NCBI RefSeq assembly: GCF_003610295.1
Contig: NZ_RAPV01000001.1
Span: 6,634,001-6,698,000 of the forward strand
Reading direction: 5' to 3'
From: Paraburkholderia sp. BL23I1N1
Lineage (GTDB): Bacteria; Pseudomonadota; Gammaproteobacteria; Burkholderiales; Burkholderiaceae
Length of the DNA: 64,000 nucleotides
Part shown: positions 36,014 to 44,526 of the stretch, in pieces
How the letters are laid out: every line of letters starts with the position of its first letter
Position numbering within the stretch: the first letter of the stretch is position 1
The notes under the pieces: generated by a model
The model's input: only the letters and a program-made list of their open reading frames with translations
Told to the model about the DNA's origin: nothing
The model's database searches: none
Program-made: the position numbers and the translations under genes

Positions 36014-37057
36014 ATGGCAAAAATCTGTATCTACGGCGCGGGCTCCATTGGCTGCTATGTCGGCGGACGGCTTCTTGCAGGGGGCAGCGAGGTCAGCTTC
36101 ATCGGACGTGCGCGCGTGGCCGACCAGTTGCGCAGTCAGGGCATCACGCTGTCGAAGCACGACGATAGCCGCTGGTATGTGCCGCCGGAGCGGACCGACG
36201 TGTCGACGGATGCGGCGAAGGCCGCCGCAGCCGATCTCGTTCTGGTGACCGTCAAGTCTGCCGCGACGCCCACGGCCGCGGCGGAGCTGGCGAACGTACT
36301 GCGCCCCGGCGCGGTCGTCGTCAGTTTCCAGAACGGCATTGGCAATGCGGATGTGCTGCGCGCCGCGCTGCCGAACAACACGGTGCTGGAGGGCATGGTG
36401 CCGTTCAATGTTGTCGAACGCGGCCCCGGCGCATTTCATCAGGGTTCGGCGGGCGAACTGGAAATCCGGCAATCGCCCGCCTTGCAGCCGTTCGTCGACG
36501 CATTCAGGAAAGCGGGTCTGCCGTTGATCCAGCACGACGACATGGTGCCGGTGCAGTGGGCCAAGCTGCTGCTCAACCTCAACAACGCAATCAACGCCCT
36601 TTCCAACCGCCCTTTGAAGGAGGAACTCTCGCAACGTGCCTACCGGATCTGCCTCGCCATGGCGCAGAAAGAAACGCTCGGGCTTTTGAAGCAGGCCAAC
36701 ATCCAGCCGGCCAGAGTGACGCCGCTTCCGGCCACCTGGATACCGCGTGTTCTCAGCGTGCCTGATGCATTATTCGAGCGGCTGGGCCGCGCCATGCTGA
36801 CGATCGATCCGCTCGCGCGCTCGTCGATGTCCGACGATCTCGCCGCGGGACGCACGACGGAAATCGACTGGATCAATGGCGAAGCCGTGCGCCTCGCCCA
36901 ACGCCTTGGGCGAACCGCGCCGGTGAACGAACGGCTGTGCGAACTCGTGCGGGCAGCCGAGCAGAGCGACGTGCGGCCATCATGGCCGGGAGACGCATTG
37001 CTGGCTCAGATTCGGGCCGCAGCGTCTCCGTCGGGACAGCTTGCGCGCTCTCTCTAA
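36014..37057 (+). CDS. 2-dehydropantoate 2-reductase family (ApbA/PanE-like)
   Basis: A 347-aa NADP-dependent reductase. The Rossmann motif YGAGSIGCYVGG is at residues 6-17; the catalytic Lys and Asn are in WAKLLLNLNNAINAL (about 185), and the C-terminal TEIDWINGEAV holds the conserved Glu/Asn. PanE converts ketopantoate to pantoate for coenzyme A, but paralogues in catabolic clusters act on other 2-keto acids. The start at 36014 matches the family N-terminus. Its stop overlaps the convergent isomerase gene by four bases. Confidence 0.87.
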   Translation: MAKICIYGAGSIGCYVGGRLLAGGSEVSFIGRARVADQLRSQGITLSKHDDSRWYVPPERTDVSTDAAKAAAADLVLVTVKSAATPTAAAELANVLRPGAVVVSFQNGIGNADVLRAALPNNTVLEGMVPFNVVERGPGAFHQGSAGELEIRQSPALQPFVDAFRKAGLPLIQHDDMVPVQWAKLLLNLNNAINALSNRPLKEELSQRAYRICLAMAQKETLGLLKQANIQPARVTPLPATWIPRVLSVPDALFERLGRAMLTIDPLARSSMSDDLAAGRTTEIDWINGEAVRLAQRLGRTAPVNERLCELVRAAEQSDVRPSWPGDALLAQIRAAASPSGQLARSL

Positions 37058-37866
37058 TCCTTGAACTTGCCCAGCCGCTTCTCTCGCGCCGCGGTCATGG
37101 CCTCGGTCAGATCTTGCGACAGGAGCATGGCCGCGTTCCAGGTGGCGATGTAGTTCAGGCCATCGGCCACGCAATGATCGCGCGAGTAAAGCACCATTTC
37201 CTTGACGCCGCGAATCGACAGCGGCGACTTGGCAGCAATGGCCGCGGCAATCTCTGTCACCCCCTTTTGCAGATCGTCGGGCGAATCGTAAACGCGATTC
37301 ACGAGACCGATCTGCTTCGCCTCGGCAGCGTCGAGCCGGCGGCCGGTATAAGCGAGTTCGCGAACCATGCCGTCCGGCACCAGCTTGGGGAGGCGCTGCA
37401 GCGTGCCCACGTCGGCGGTCATGCCCACATCGATCTCCCTGATCGAGAAGTAGGCATCGGCCGACGCGTAGCGCATGTCGCAGCAGGTAATCAGGTCGAC
37501 GGCCCCGCCGATACAGGCGCCGTGGATAGCCGCGAGCACCGGCTTGCGGCAACGCTCGATGCTGGTCAGCGTGTCCTGCAGATCGAGAATCCGGCGACGC
37601 AGCTTCTCTCGCGCACGACCGTCGCATTCATCCTTGATCTCATTCTTGAGGCCGACGAGCATGGCAAGATCGATGCCGGACGAAAAGTGTTTGCCTCGAC
37701 CGCTGATGATGGCCACCCGAATCTCCGGTGTCTCGTCCACCCAGTGGAACGCATCCCGGATGTCCAGCCACATCTGCTCGCCCATAGCGTTGGCCTGCTC
37801 CGGCTGATTCAATTTGAGCGTGGCGATGCCATCGGCGACGTCGACGTCGATCGTTTTGAAGTTCAT
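37054..37866 (-). CDS. Delta(3,5)-delta(2,4)-dienoyl-CoA isomerase-like crotonase
   Basis: A 270-aa crotonase-fold enzyme. FSSGIDLAMLVG forms the first oxyanion element. The region GACIGGAVDLITCCDMRYAS (about residues 125-145) then YFSIREIDVGMTADVGTLQR matches eukaryotic ECH1, keeping its three acidic residues (VD, the Glu in REID and the Asp in TADVG). ECH1 shifts 3,5-dienoyl-CoA to 2,4-dienoyl-CoA in unsaturated fatty acid oxidation. The product is the substrate of the reductase encoded next door (6-base gap), which strongly supports the call. Confidence 0.85.
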   Translation of the reverse strand: MNFKTIDVDVADGIATLKLNQPEQANAMGEQMWLDIRDAFHWVDETPEIRVAIISGRGKHFSSGIDLAMLVGLKNEIKDECDGRAREKLRRRILDLQDTLTSIERCRKPVLAAIHGACIGGAVDLITCCDMRYASADAYFSIREIDVGMTADVGTLQRLPKLVPDGMVRELAYTGRRLDAAEAKQIGLVNRVYDSPDDLQKGVTEIAAAIAAKSPLSIRGVKEMVLYSRDHCVADGLNYIATWNAAMLLSQDLTEAMTAAREKRLGKFKD

Positions 37867-37872
37867 GACCGG

Positions 37873-38691
37873 TCACCCTTCCTGGCCGCGCAACATCTGC
37901 TCGGCGCCCATATTGAACAGCGCCGAACCTAGCAGGTTCTGGCCACCGTCGCACACCACCACGCAGCCGGAGATATAAGCCGCGAGCGGCGAAGCGAGAA
38001 ACGCCGCGACCTGGCCGATATCGTCCACCGAACCCATGCGTTGCAGCGGAATGGCCTTGACGAACTCGTCCTGCTTCGGCAGCCGCTTCATGCCCTCGGT
38101 GCCCTCGATGGGGCCCGGCACGATGCTATTGGCCCGGATGCCGTATCGCCCCCATTCCAGAGCGATGTTCTTCATCATCATGTCGATGCCCGCCTTGGCG
38201 GCGCCCACATGGACCTGAAAAGCATGCGGCATGTAGGCCATGCCGGCCGACACGTACAGGATCGCTCCTCTCGTTTCCTTGAGTTGCTCGAATGCAGCAC
38301 GCGTGGCATTGAAGGATCCAATCAGATCGATGTCGACCACGGCCTTGAATCCGTTGGCGGAGAGTTTTTCGGCACGCGCGAGAAAGTTGCCCGCGGCACC
38401 GCAAACCAGAACGTGCATAGCGCCCAGTTCCGCTCCGGATTTCTCGAACGCCGCTTCGAGTGCCGCACTGTCGCGCACGTCCGCGCTGACGGCACAGATC
38501 TTCGTGCCGAACACCCGCAACTCGGCGGCTGCCGCATCGAGCTTTTCCTGCGTGCGTCCACAAATGGCGACGTTGGCGCCCAGTGCGGCGAAGTTCCTGG
38601 CCACACCAAGATTGATGCCACTGCCGCCCCCGGTGACGAAAACGGTTTTGCCTTTGAACAGGTCTTTCGCGAAATACTGAGTCACGAGCAT
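37873..38691 (-). CDS. SDR, 2,4-dienoyl-CoA reductase-like (DECR2 type)
   Basis: A 272-aa SDR with NADP motif VTGGGSGINLGVARNFA (residues 20-36). VCGAAGNFLARAEKLSANGF (about 95) and VDIDLIGSFNATRAAFEQ, QVHVGAAKAG (no Tyr in the usual YxxxK; His-x-x-x-Lys instead) and GPIEGTEGMKRL match peroxisomal-type 2,4-dienoyl-CoA reductase, which likewise lacks the SDR tyrosine. It reduces 2,4-dienoyl-CoA with NADPH. It is followed by the dienoyl-CoA isomerase gene and preceded by the acyl-CoA ligase. Confidence 0.84.
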   Translation of the reverse strand: MLVTQYFAKDLFKGKTVFVTGGGSGINLGVARNFAALGANVAICGRTQEKLDAAAAELRVFGTKICAVSADVRDSAALEAAFEKSGAELGAMHVLVCGAAGNFLARAEKLSANGFKAVVDIDLIGSFNATRAAFEQLKETRGAILYVSAGMAYMPHAFQVHVGAAKAGIDMMMKNIALEWGRYGIRANSIVPGPIEGTEGMKRLPKQDEFVKAIPLQRMGSVDDIGQVAAFLASPLAAYISGCVVVCDGGQNLLGSALFNMGAEQMLRGQEG

Positions 38692-38851
38692 GGTGGTGTC
38701 TCCCCAAAAGTCTGAATCAGGTCTTGCTTCGTCAATACTAAACGCATCGCCGCGAGGATTAGCGAAGCGCTGTGCAGGGGGACGTTCCCTCGTCGAAAAG
38801 CGTAGCGACGGCTATCCGGAGATACTCATCCTTTCGTCTCCACAGAATCGA

Positions 38852-40501
38852 TCACGCGAACTGTTCGCGCAGCCACTTCTTGTTCATCTTGCCGACGCTC
38901 GTCTTCTCGAGTGCTTCGACGAACTTGACGATTTGCGGCACGGCGTACTTCGAGATCTGCCCTATTTCGCTGAACGCGAGCACATGCCGTTTGATGTCGT
39001 CCTCGGTGGGCGGCGTCGCGGTCTCTGTCTTGAGCACCACCAGCGCCACGGGCCGCTCACCCCATTTCTCGTCTTTGATGCCGATCACCGCAACCTCGGC
39101 AACGCCTGGGTGCTGCGAAATCAGGCTCTCGATTTCGAGCGATGAAACCCACTCGCCGCCCGACTTGATCACGTCCTTGATGCGATCGGTAATCTGCACA
39201 GAACCGGTGGCATCGATGTTGGCGATGTCCTGAGTATGCAGATAGCCGCCTTCCCAAAGCTGCACGGAGGCATCGGGATTATTCAGGTAGCCCTGGGTCA
39301 GCCACGGCGCACGCACAACGATCTCGCCGTATGCCTTGCCGTCATGCGGAACATCTTCCATCGCCTCATTGACGATGCGCAGGTCGACGAGCGGCACGGG
39401 AAAACCGGTCTTGCAGCGCTGGCGCACCTCCTCGTCGAGGTCGAGCGATTTGCTGCCCGGCTTTATCTGTGCAAGGGTCAACAGGGGGCCGGTCTCCGAC
39501 ATGCCGTAACCGGCGAAGATATCGATGCCGCGCTCGAGCGCGGCGCGCGCCAAACCTTGCGTCAACGCGCCGCCGCCAATGATCATCTTCCAGCGACTCA
39601 GATCGGCGTCCTTTGCCGCCGGGCAATTCAGCAGCATGTGCAGGATCGTGCCGACGCAATGCGAGAACGTGACGGCTTCATCGCGCACGAGTTGCACGAG
39701 CCTGTCCGGCACATAGCGCCCCGGGTAGACCTGCTTCACGCCGAGCGTGGTAGCGATATAGGGCATGCCCCACGCGTGCACATGGAACATCGGCGTGAGC
39801 GGCATGTAGACGTCGCCCCGATGAAAGCGCTGCCCCGACTCGGGGCTCGCAAGCGCGGCCATGCCCGTGATGGTGTGCAACACCAGTTGACGATGGGAGA
39901 AGTACACGCCCTTGGGCAGGCCCGTGGTGCCTGTCGTATAGAAGGCCGTGGCGCGCGTGTTCTCGTCGAAATCCGGGAAATCGTAGCGGGTCTCGCTGGC
40001 GGCCAGCATGCTCTCGTATTCGTCGGAGAACGGGATCGTATGCGCGCCGGCTTCGCTGCCTTCGTCGTCAATCCAGATGAACGTGCGCACCGTTTCGAGC
40101 TTGTCCCTGATCGATTCGACCACGGGCAGGAAATCGGTGTGAACGAGCAGTATCCCGGCACCGGCATGGTTGATCGTGTAGGCGATTTCCGCCGGCGAGA
40201 GCCGCACGTTGACTGTCTGAAGCACGGCCCCCATCATGGGCACCGCGAAGTAGCACTCGAGATAGCGGTGGCTGTCCCAGTCCATGACCGCGATCGTCGT
40301 GCCGTGCTGTGCCCCGAGTCGCTTCAGCCCGTTGGCGAGCCGCCCGATGCGTTCTCCCAGCGTGCGGTAAGTCATGCGTCTCTGACCTCGGTAGACGATC
40401 TCCTGGTCGGCCGAGTGAGCGAGGGGCGTGTGCAGCAGATGCTTGATCAGCAATGGGTAAGCATAAGCGGAGGGCGTCTCGTTCAATATCTCGTCGTGCA
40501 T
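38852..40501 (-). CDS. Acyl-CoA synthetase (fatty acid-CoA ligase, AMP-binding family)
   Basis: A 549-aa AMP-forming ligase. P-loop YTTGTTGLPKGV is near residue 190, the adenine motif GYGMSETGPLL near 335, the hinge TDRIKDVIKSGGEW near 440, and the C-terminal catalytic Lys in KTSVGKMNKK. The sequence resembles medium/long-chain AlkK-like ligases. The ATG at 40501 is used because AAGGAG lies 6 bases upstream; an ATG at 40507 is too close. It would activate an acid to its CoA ester for the reductase and isomerase downstream. Confidence 0.9.
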   Translation of the reverse strand: MHDEILNETPSAYAYPLLIKHLLHTPLAHSADQEIVYRGQRRMTYRTLGERIGRLANGLKRLGAQHGTTIAVMDWDSHRYLECYFAVPMMGAVLQTVNVRLSPAEIAYTINHAGAGILLVHTDFLPVVESIRDKLETVRTFIWIDDEGSEAGAHTIPFSDEYESMLAASETRYDFPDFDENTRATAFYTTGTTGLPKGVYFSHRQLVLHTITGMAALASPESGQRFHRGDVYMPLTPMFHVHAWGMPYIATTLGVKQVYPGRYVPDRLVQLVRDEAVTFSHCVGTILHMLLNCPAAKDADLSRWKMIIGGGALTQGLARAALERGIDIFAGYGMSETGPLLTLAQIKPGSKSLDLDEEVRQRCKTGFPVPLVDLRIVNEAMEDVPHDGKAYGEIVVRAPWLTQGYLNNPDASVQLWEGGYLHTQDIANIDATGSVQITDRIKDVIKSGGEWVSSLEIESLISQHPGVAEVAVIGIKDEKWGERPVALVVLKTETATPPTEDDIKRHVLAFSEIGQISKYAVPQIVKFVEALEKTSVGKMNKKWLREQFA

Positions 40502-40772
40502 CGACATCTCCTTGTTTCTAATGATCGATATCCGGTGCGCGAACGCATTGCGTCTGGGGCGTCCGTGTGCGGCGGCATCGGCCTGATGCACTCGCACCGT
40601 GTTATGTAGTCAATGCTGAAATACTACGGGGCAGAAGGACACGGGACTGTCAGAAACTTTGCAATCCCCGGGTTTATCCCAATCACGCCGCGCCAACGCG
40701 GGAGGGACCGCGTCGACGACCGGGAATACGCACGGTCAGCCTCGAGCGGCGCGCACACTGCCGTGCTTCCGC

Positions 40773-41465
40773 TCAGAGGTACTCGGTAAATTTCTGGAGG
40801 ATCTCTTTCGACAGGATCTCGATGCGCCCATAACGCAAAGAGATAGCGCCTTTCGCCGCCATGGCCTTCAACTCCAGGCCCAGTGTCTGACGGGTGATAC
40901 CTAGCATCATGGCGAGCGTGTCCTGCGATACGCTGATCTCCTGGCTCATCTGGGGCGCCATTGCCACGTCACCGTATGCAAGGAACATCAGTCTCCGGGC
41001 GATTTTTGCGCGCGTGGAATGCAGCGTGGCATCCTCGACCATTCGATACAGCCAGTTCATATGGATCGACTGGAGATCCGCAATGGCGCGGACGAAGCCG
41101 GTGCTTTTCATCAACTCTTCAAACGCCGGCGGCTTGACGACGAAGATCGTGGTCTCCTCAATGGCGGCTACATCGCGCATACGCGGCGTACGTTGGAACA
41201 ACGATGTCTGGCCGAACCAATTGCCTGCCTGCAAGACGGCAAGAATCGCTTCCTTGCCATCTTCGCGCACGGTGAACGCCTTCACGCGCCCCTGATTGAC
41301 TCCGTAGAAACCATTAGGCACGTCCCCTTGCCGGAACACATAATTGCCCGGTTGCAGCGTGATCAGTTCGCTGCTGCTCAGCAGCGCATCCTGCTCGGCC
41401 GCTGGCAACGAACCGAACCACGTGTTGGCACGCATTTCTTCGGATGTGTCTTTGATGGAAGCCAT
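40773..41465 (-). CDS. Crp/Fnr-family transcriptional regulator
   Basis: A 230-aa Crp-like regulator with the cNMP barrel (LQPGNYVFRQGDVPNGFYGV, FGQTSLFQRTPRMRDVAAIE) and a C-terminal HTH (EISVSQDTLAMMLGITRQTL). No cysteine cluster. It lies 271 bases upstream of the ligase gene start, in the same orientation, and probably controls that operon. The gap 40502-40772 shows no gene. Confidence 0.87.
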   Translation of the reverse strand: MASIKDTSEEMRANTWFGSLPAAEQDALLSSSELITLQPGNYVFRQGDVPNGFYGVNQGRVKAFTVREDGKEAILAVLQAGNWFGQTSLFQRTPRMRDVAAIEETTIFVVKPPAFEELMKSTGFVRAIADLQSIHMNWLYRMVEDATLHSTRAKIARRLMFLAYGDVAMAPQMSQEISVSQDTLAMMLGITRQTLGLELKAMAAKGAISLRYGRIEILSKEILQKFTEYL

Positions 41466-41572
41466 TCGACACCATGGTGTTGAAAAATGCGCTGAATCGT
41501 CGATTCGCGGCATTACGATAAGCGCCTTCGCGCCACGTGGTCAAGATACGCCTCGCCGCGTCTGTTATACGA

Positions 41573-42292
41573 CTACGAGTCTGTGCGGTGAGCCAAAGCG
41601 ATCGCATCGAGCCCGGCCATGACAAAGCGCACAAAATCTTCCGCCAGCGCCTCCCTGTCCTTCGCCACCGCGGGCAGCAGTGCCGCCTGCATCCGCATGG
41701 GCGCGACCATCATGACGATGCAGGGCAGCACGCTAAACATCAAAGCCCGCTGCACCACCGGGGTTGATGGGTTCAATTCCAGCACCTCGCCAATTGTCTT
41801 CAGCAAAAATGCAGCTTTAGGCCGTATGGCTTTCTCGATGAGCGCCGGAATAGCATTCGATGGCGAGAGCACTTCGCGCAGCATCAGCATGAAGCCCCAA
41901 GGCGTGCCGGCGTCCGTTGAGAATCCGACGAAACGGCCGAGCAGCGCGCGAAGCCGTTCCCTCGGATCGGCGAAGCTGGCCACGAGCGCGGCCAGTTCGT
42001 CGAGGCCCACGACCTGCCGGTGCGCTTCGATCAGTGCGGCTTCATACAGTGCTTCCCGGCTGCCGAAGTGATAGTTGACCGACGCCATCGGCGTGCCGGC
42101 GCGTTCACAAATTTCCTTGCTGGTGGCATCCGCGAAACCACGTTCGGCGAACAACTGCCCCGCTGTTTCGAGCAGCAGCTGGCGTGTCGCCGCGCCGTCG
42201 GGGCGCGAGGCCCGTTTTGACGGCTTGGGCTGTGCCGGCTGCCTGGGCGGCTTCGGCTGCGCCGTGGCTGTCTTTTTCGGGGGGGTGGGCAT
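41573..42292 (-). CDS. TetR-family regulator, CecR (YbiH)-like
   Basis: A 239-aa regulator. A basic Pro/Lys-rich N-terminus (~35 residues) precedes the TetR HTH (LLETAGQLFAERGFADATSK, MASVNYHFGSREALYEAALI). The C-terminal part (LSPSNAIPALIEKAIRPKAA, VQRALMFSVLPCIVMMVAP) matches the CecR/DUF1956 type. In E. coli this regulator sits beside the ybhGFSR efflux genes; here it is divergent from the equivalent HlyD-ABC-permease operon. ATG at 42292 is preferred over a long upstream extension that covers the operator. Confidence 0.87.
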   Translation of the reverse strand: MPTPPKKTATAQPKPPRQPAQPKPSKRASRPDGAATRQLLLETAGQLFAERGFADATSKEICERAGTPMASVNYHFGSREALYEAALIEAHRQVVGLDELAALVASFADPRERLRALLGRFVGFSTDAGTPWGFMLMLREVLSPSNAIPALIEKAIRPKAAFLLKTIGEVLELNPSTPVVQRALMFSVLPCIVMMVAPMRMQAALLPAVAKDREALAEDFVRFVMAGLDAIALAHRTDS

Positions 42293-42321
42293 GGTTGAAA
42301 AGCAGGCTCGCGGAAATAGTT

Positions 42322-42341
42322 TGAATTTGAATTCAAATTCA
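42322..42341. promoter_or_regulatory. 20-bp perfect palindrome, probable TetR operator
   Basis: TGAATTTGAATTCAAATTCA is fully self-complementary and lies 30 bases upstream of the tetR-type start and ~290 bases upstream of the efflux operon. TetR-family proteins bind such palindromes next to their own gene. The rest of the 336-base gap (42293-42628) carries AT-rich promoter-like sequence near 42500-42530 and no gene. Confidence 0.75.
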
Positions 42342-42628
42342 CATAATATCCATTTTACTTCATCTGGCGCGGTCCGCGAACGGTTCCACTGCGAACTATT
42401 GCGCTGCGGAAGAACCTGAATCGCCCGCGCGGAACAGCACGGATTCCGGCCGGCCAACCCTTTCGACCGAGTTGAGCAAAGCTGATACGTGTCCTGAACG
42501 CCCTATTACACGCTATAAACTATGGAATACTCACTAAAACCATTTCTTGCCGCCATGAATCTGTCTGGCTCCGCGCAAGCGCGGTTGCGTGGCCGGTCCG
42601 ATGGTCGCCAATCGCTGCGGAGCCCATC

Positions 42629-43585
42629 ATGAACCGATTTCCCAGCGCCGTACTTTTTGTGCTGCTGCCCGCCCTGTTGCCGGGCTGCTCGCACAACGAC
42701 GCCGGCACCTACCAGGGCTATGTCGAGGGCGAGTTCGTCTATCTCGGCTCGTCGCAAGCGGGCAAGCTGAACCAATTGTCAGTCGCACGCGGACAAACGG
42801 TCGGCGCGAACGCCCCGCTGTTTTCGCTCGAATCGGACGACGAAACCCACGCGCTTGCGCAGGCCCAGCAGCAACTCGCGGCGGCCCGCGCGCAACTTGC
42901 GGATATCCAGACCGGCAAACGCGTACCCGAGGTCGACGTCAACCGCGCCCAACTCGCCGAGGCCATCGCCAATGCCCGTAAGGCATCGTTGCAACTCACG
43001 CGAGATCAGGCCCAGTACAGCGCGGGCGGCATTGCAAAGGCACAGCTCGACGATTCGCGAGCCAATGCCGATTCCACGGCGGCGCAAGTCCGCGAACTCA
43101 CCAGCCAGGTCGACGTGGCTCGCCTGCCCGCCCGTTCGCAGCAAATCGTCCAACAGCAGGCCCAGGTGGCAGCGGCCGTCGCGGCGGTTGCGCAGGCGCA
43201 ATGGAAGCTGGATCAGAAGCGCGTCGCCGCTCCGGCACCAGGTCTTGTCTACGACACGCTTTATCGCCGGGGCGAATGGGTGCCGGCGGGCAGCCCGATC
43301 GTGCAGCTTTTGCCGCCGCAAAATATCAAGGTGCGTTTCTTCGTTCCGGAGACGATCGTCGGCCAGTTGACGCCCGATCGCCGCGTGGCAATCCACTGCG
43401 ACGGGTGCGCCGCCGACATCCCTGCCAGGATCACCTACGTGTCGAGCGAGGCGGAATACACGCCGCCGGTCATCTACAGCAACGAAAGCCGCGCCAAGCT
43501 TGTTTTCATGGCGGAAGCCCACCCGTCGAGTGCGGATGCAACGAAGCTTCATCCGGGCCAACCTGTCTCGGTGGTGCTGCAATGA
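42629..43585 (+). CDS. HlyD-family periplasmic adaptor lipoprotein (YbhG-like)
   Basis: A 318-aa membrane fusion protein. The signal ends in the lipobox LLPGC (Cys ~18), so it is probably a lipoprotein. The barrel-lipoyl half-motif (FVYLGSSQAGKLNQLSVARG) is followed by a long coiled-coil hairpin (residues ~75-185) and the returning lipoyl half (RVAAPAPGLVYDTLYRRGEW). It links the inner membrane ABC exporter to the outer membrane channel. Stop and the next ATG overlap (ATGA). Confidence 0.9.
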   Translation: MNRFPSAVLFVLLPALLPGCSHNDAGTYQGYVEGEFVYLGSSQAGKLNQLSVARGQTVGANAPLFSLESDDETHALAQAQQQLAAARAQLADIQTGKRVPEVDVNRAQLAEAIANARKASLQLTRDQAQYSAGGIAKAQLDDSRANADSTAAQVRELTSQVDVARLPARSQQIVQQQAQVAAAVAAVAQAQWKLDQKRVAAPAPGLVYDTLYRRGEWVPAGSPIVQLLPPQNIKVRFFVPETIVGQLTPDRRVAIHCDGCAADIPARITYVSSEAEYTPPVIYSNESRAKLVFMAEAHPSSADATKLHPGQPVSVVLQ

Positions 43586-44526
43586 GCGCCGACGCACAGC
43601 AATACGTCATCGACGTCCATGATCTGAACAAGCGCTTCGGCGATAAGCACGTTGTCAACAACGTCTCGCTGCAGGTCGGGCACGGGGAAATCTTCGGCTT
43701 TCTGGGACCGAACGGCAGCGGCAAGACCACGTCGATCCGGCTTATGTGCGGTTTGCTCACCCCCGATTCGGGAACCGGCACCTGTCTCGGTTACGACATC
43801 CAGCGTGAGAGCGAACAGATCAAGCACAATGTCGGATACATGACGCAACGCTTTTCCTATTGGGAAGACCTGAGCATCCGCGAGAATCTCGACTTCGTCG
43901 CACGCATCTATCAGATGCGCAACCGGCGCGAGGCCGTGGACCGCGCACTGGAATCGCTAGGACTGCAAACTCGCGCCAACCAGCTGACGGGTTCGCTCTC
44001 GGGCGGCTGGAAGCAGCGGCTCGCACTCGCCGCGTGCATGCTGCACGAACCCAAGCTCTTGCTGCTGGACGAACCCACCGCGGGCGTCGATCCGACCGCG
44101 CGGCGCGACTTCTGGGAGGAATTGCACCGGCTCGCCGCGCGCGGCATTTCGGTGCTCGTCAGCACGCACTACATGGACGAAGCGGAGCGCTGCCACAAGC
44201 TCGCGTATATCGCCTACGGGAAGATGCTCGCCAACGGCACGTCGAGCGAGATCATCGAATCGCAAGGCCTCGCGACGTGGTCGATCTATGGGGAGCACCT
44301 TAGCAAGCTGTCCGAACAACTCCGTGCGACACCCGGCGTCGACCAGACTGTCGTATTCGGTTCTTCGCTGCATGTCAGCGGGCGCGATCATGCCGCGCTC
44401 GAAGCGGCGATCAGGCAGGCGACCGCGGGCACCACGCTGCGCATCGAACCCATCAGCACCGGCCTGGAAGATGTGTTCATCTACCTGATGAGCCATTCGG
44501 AAGACAACTTCGGAGCGCCATCGTGA
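43582..44526 (+). CDS. ABC exporter ATP-binding protein (YbhF-like, single domain)
   Basis: A 314-aa ATPase: Walker A GPNGSGKTT (about residue 44), Q-loop VGYMTQRFSYWEDL, signature LSGGWKQRLALA (about 142), Walker [14 protein letters not shown]-loop STHYMDEAER. E. coli YbhF has two such domains; here there is one, so the transporter may dimerise. ATG at 43582 overlaps the adaptor stop; the stop overlaps the permease GTG start. Confidence 0.92.
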   Translation: MSADAQQYVIDVHDLNKRFGDKHVVNNVSLQVGHGEIFGFLGPNGSGKTTSIRLMCGLLTPDSGTGTCLGYDIQRESEQIKHNVGYMTQRFSYWEDLSIRENLDFVARIYQMRNRREAVDRALESLGLQTRANQLTGSLSGGWKQRLALAACMLHEPKLLLLDEPTAGVDPTARRDFWEELHRLAARGISVLVSTHYMDEAERCHKLAYIAYGKMLANGTSSEIIESQGLATWSIYGEHLSKLSEQLRATPGVDQTVVFGSSLHVSGRDHAALEAAIRQATAGTTLRIEPISTGLEDVFIYLMSHSEDNFGAPS

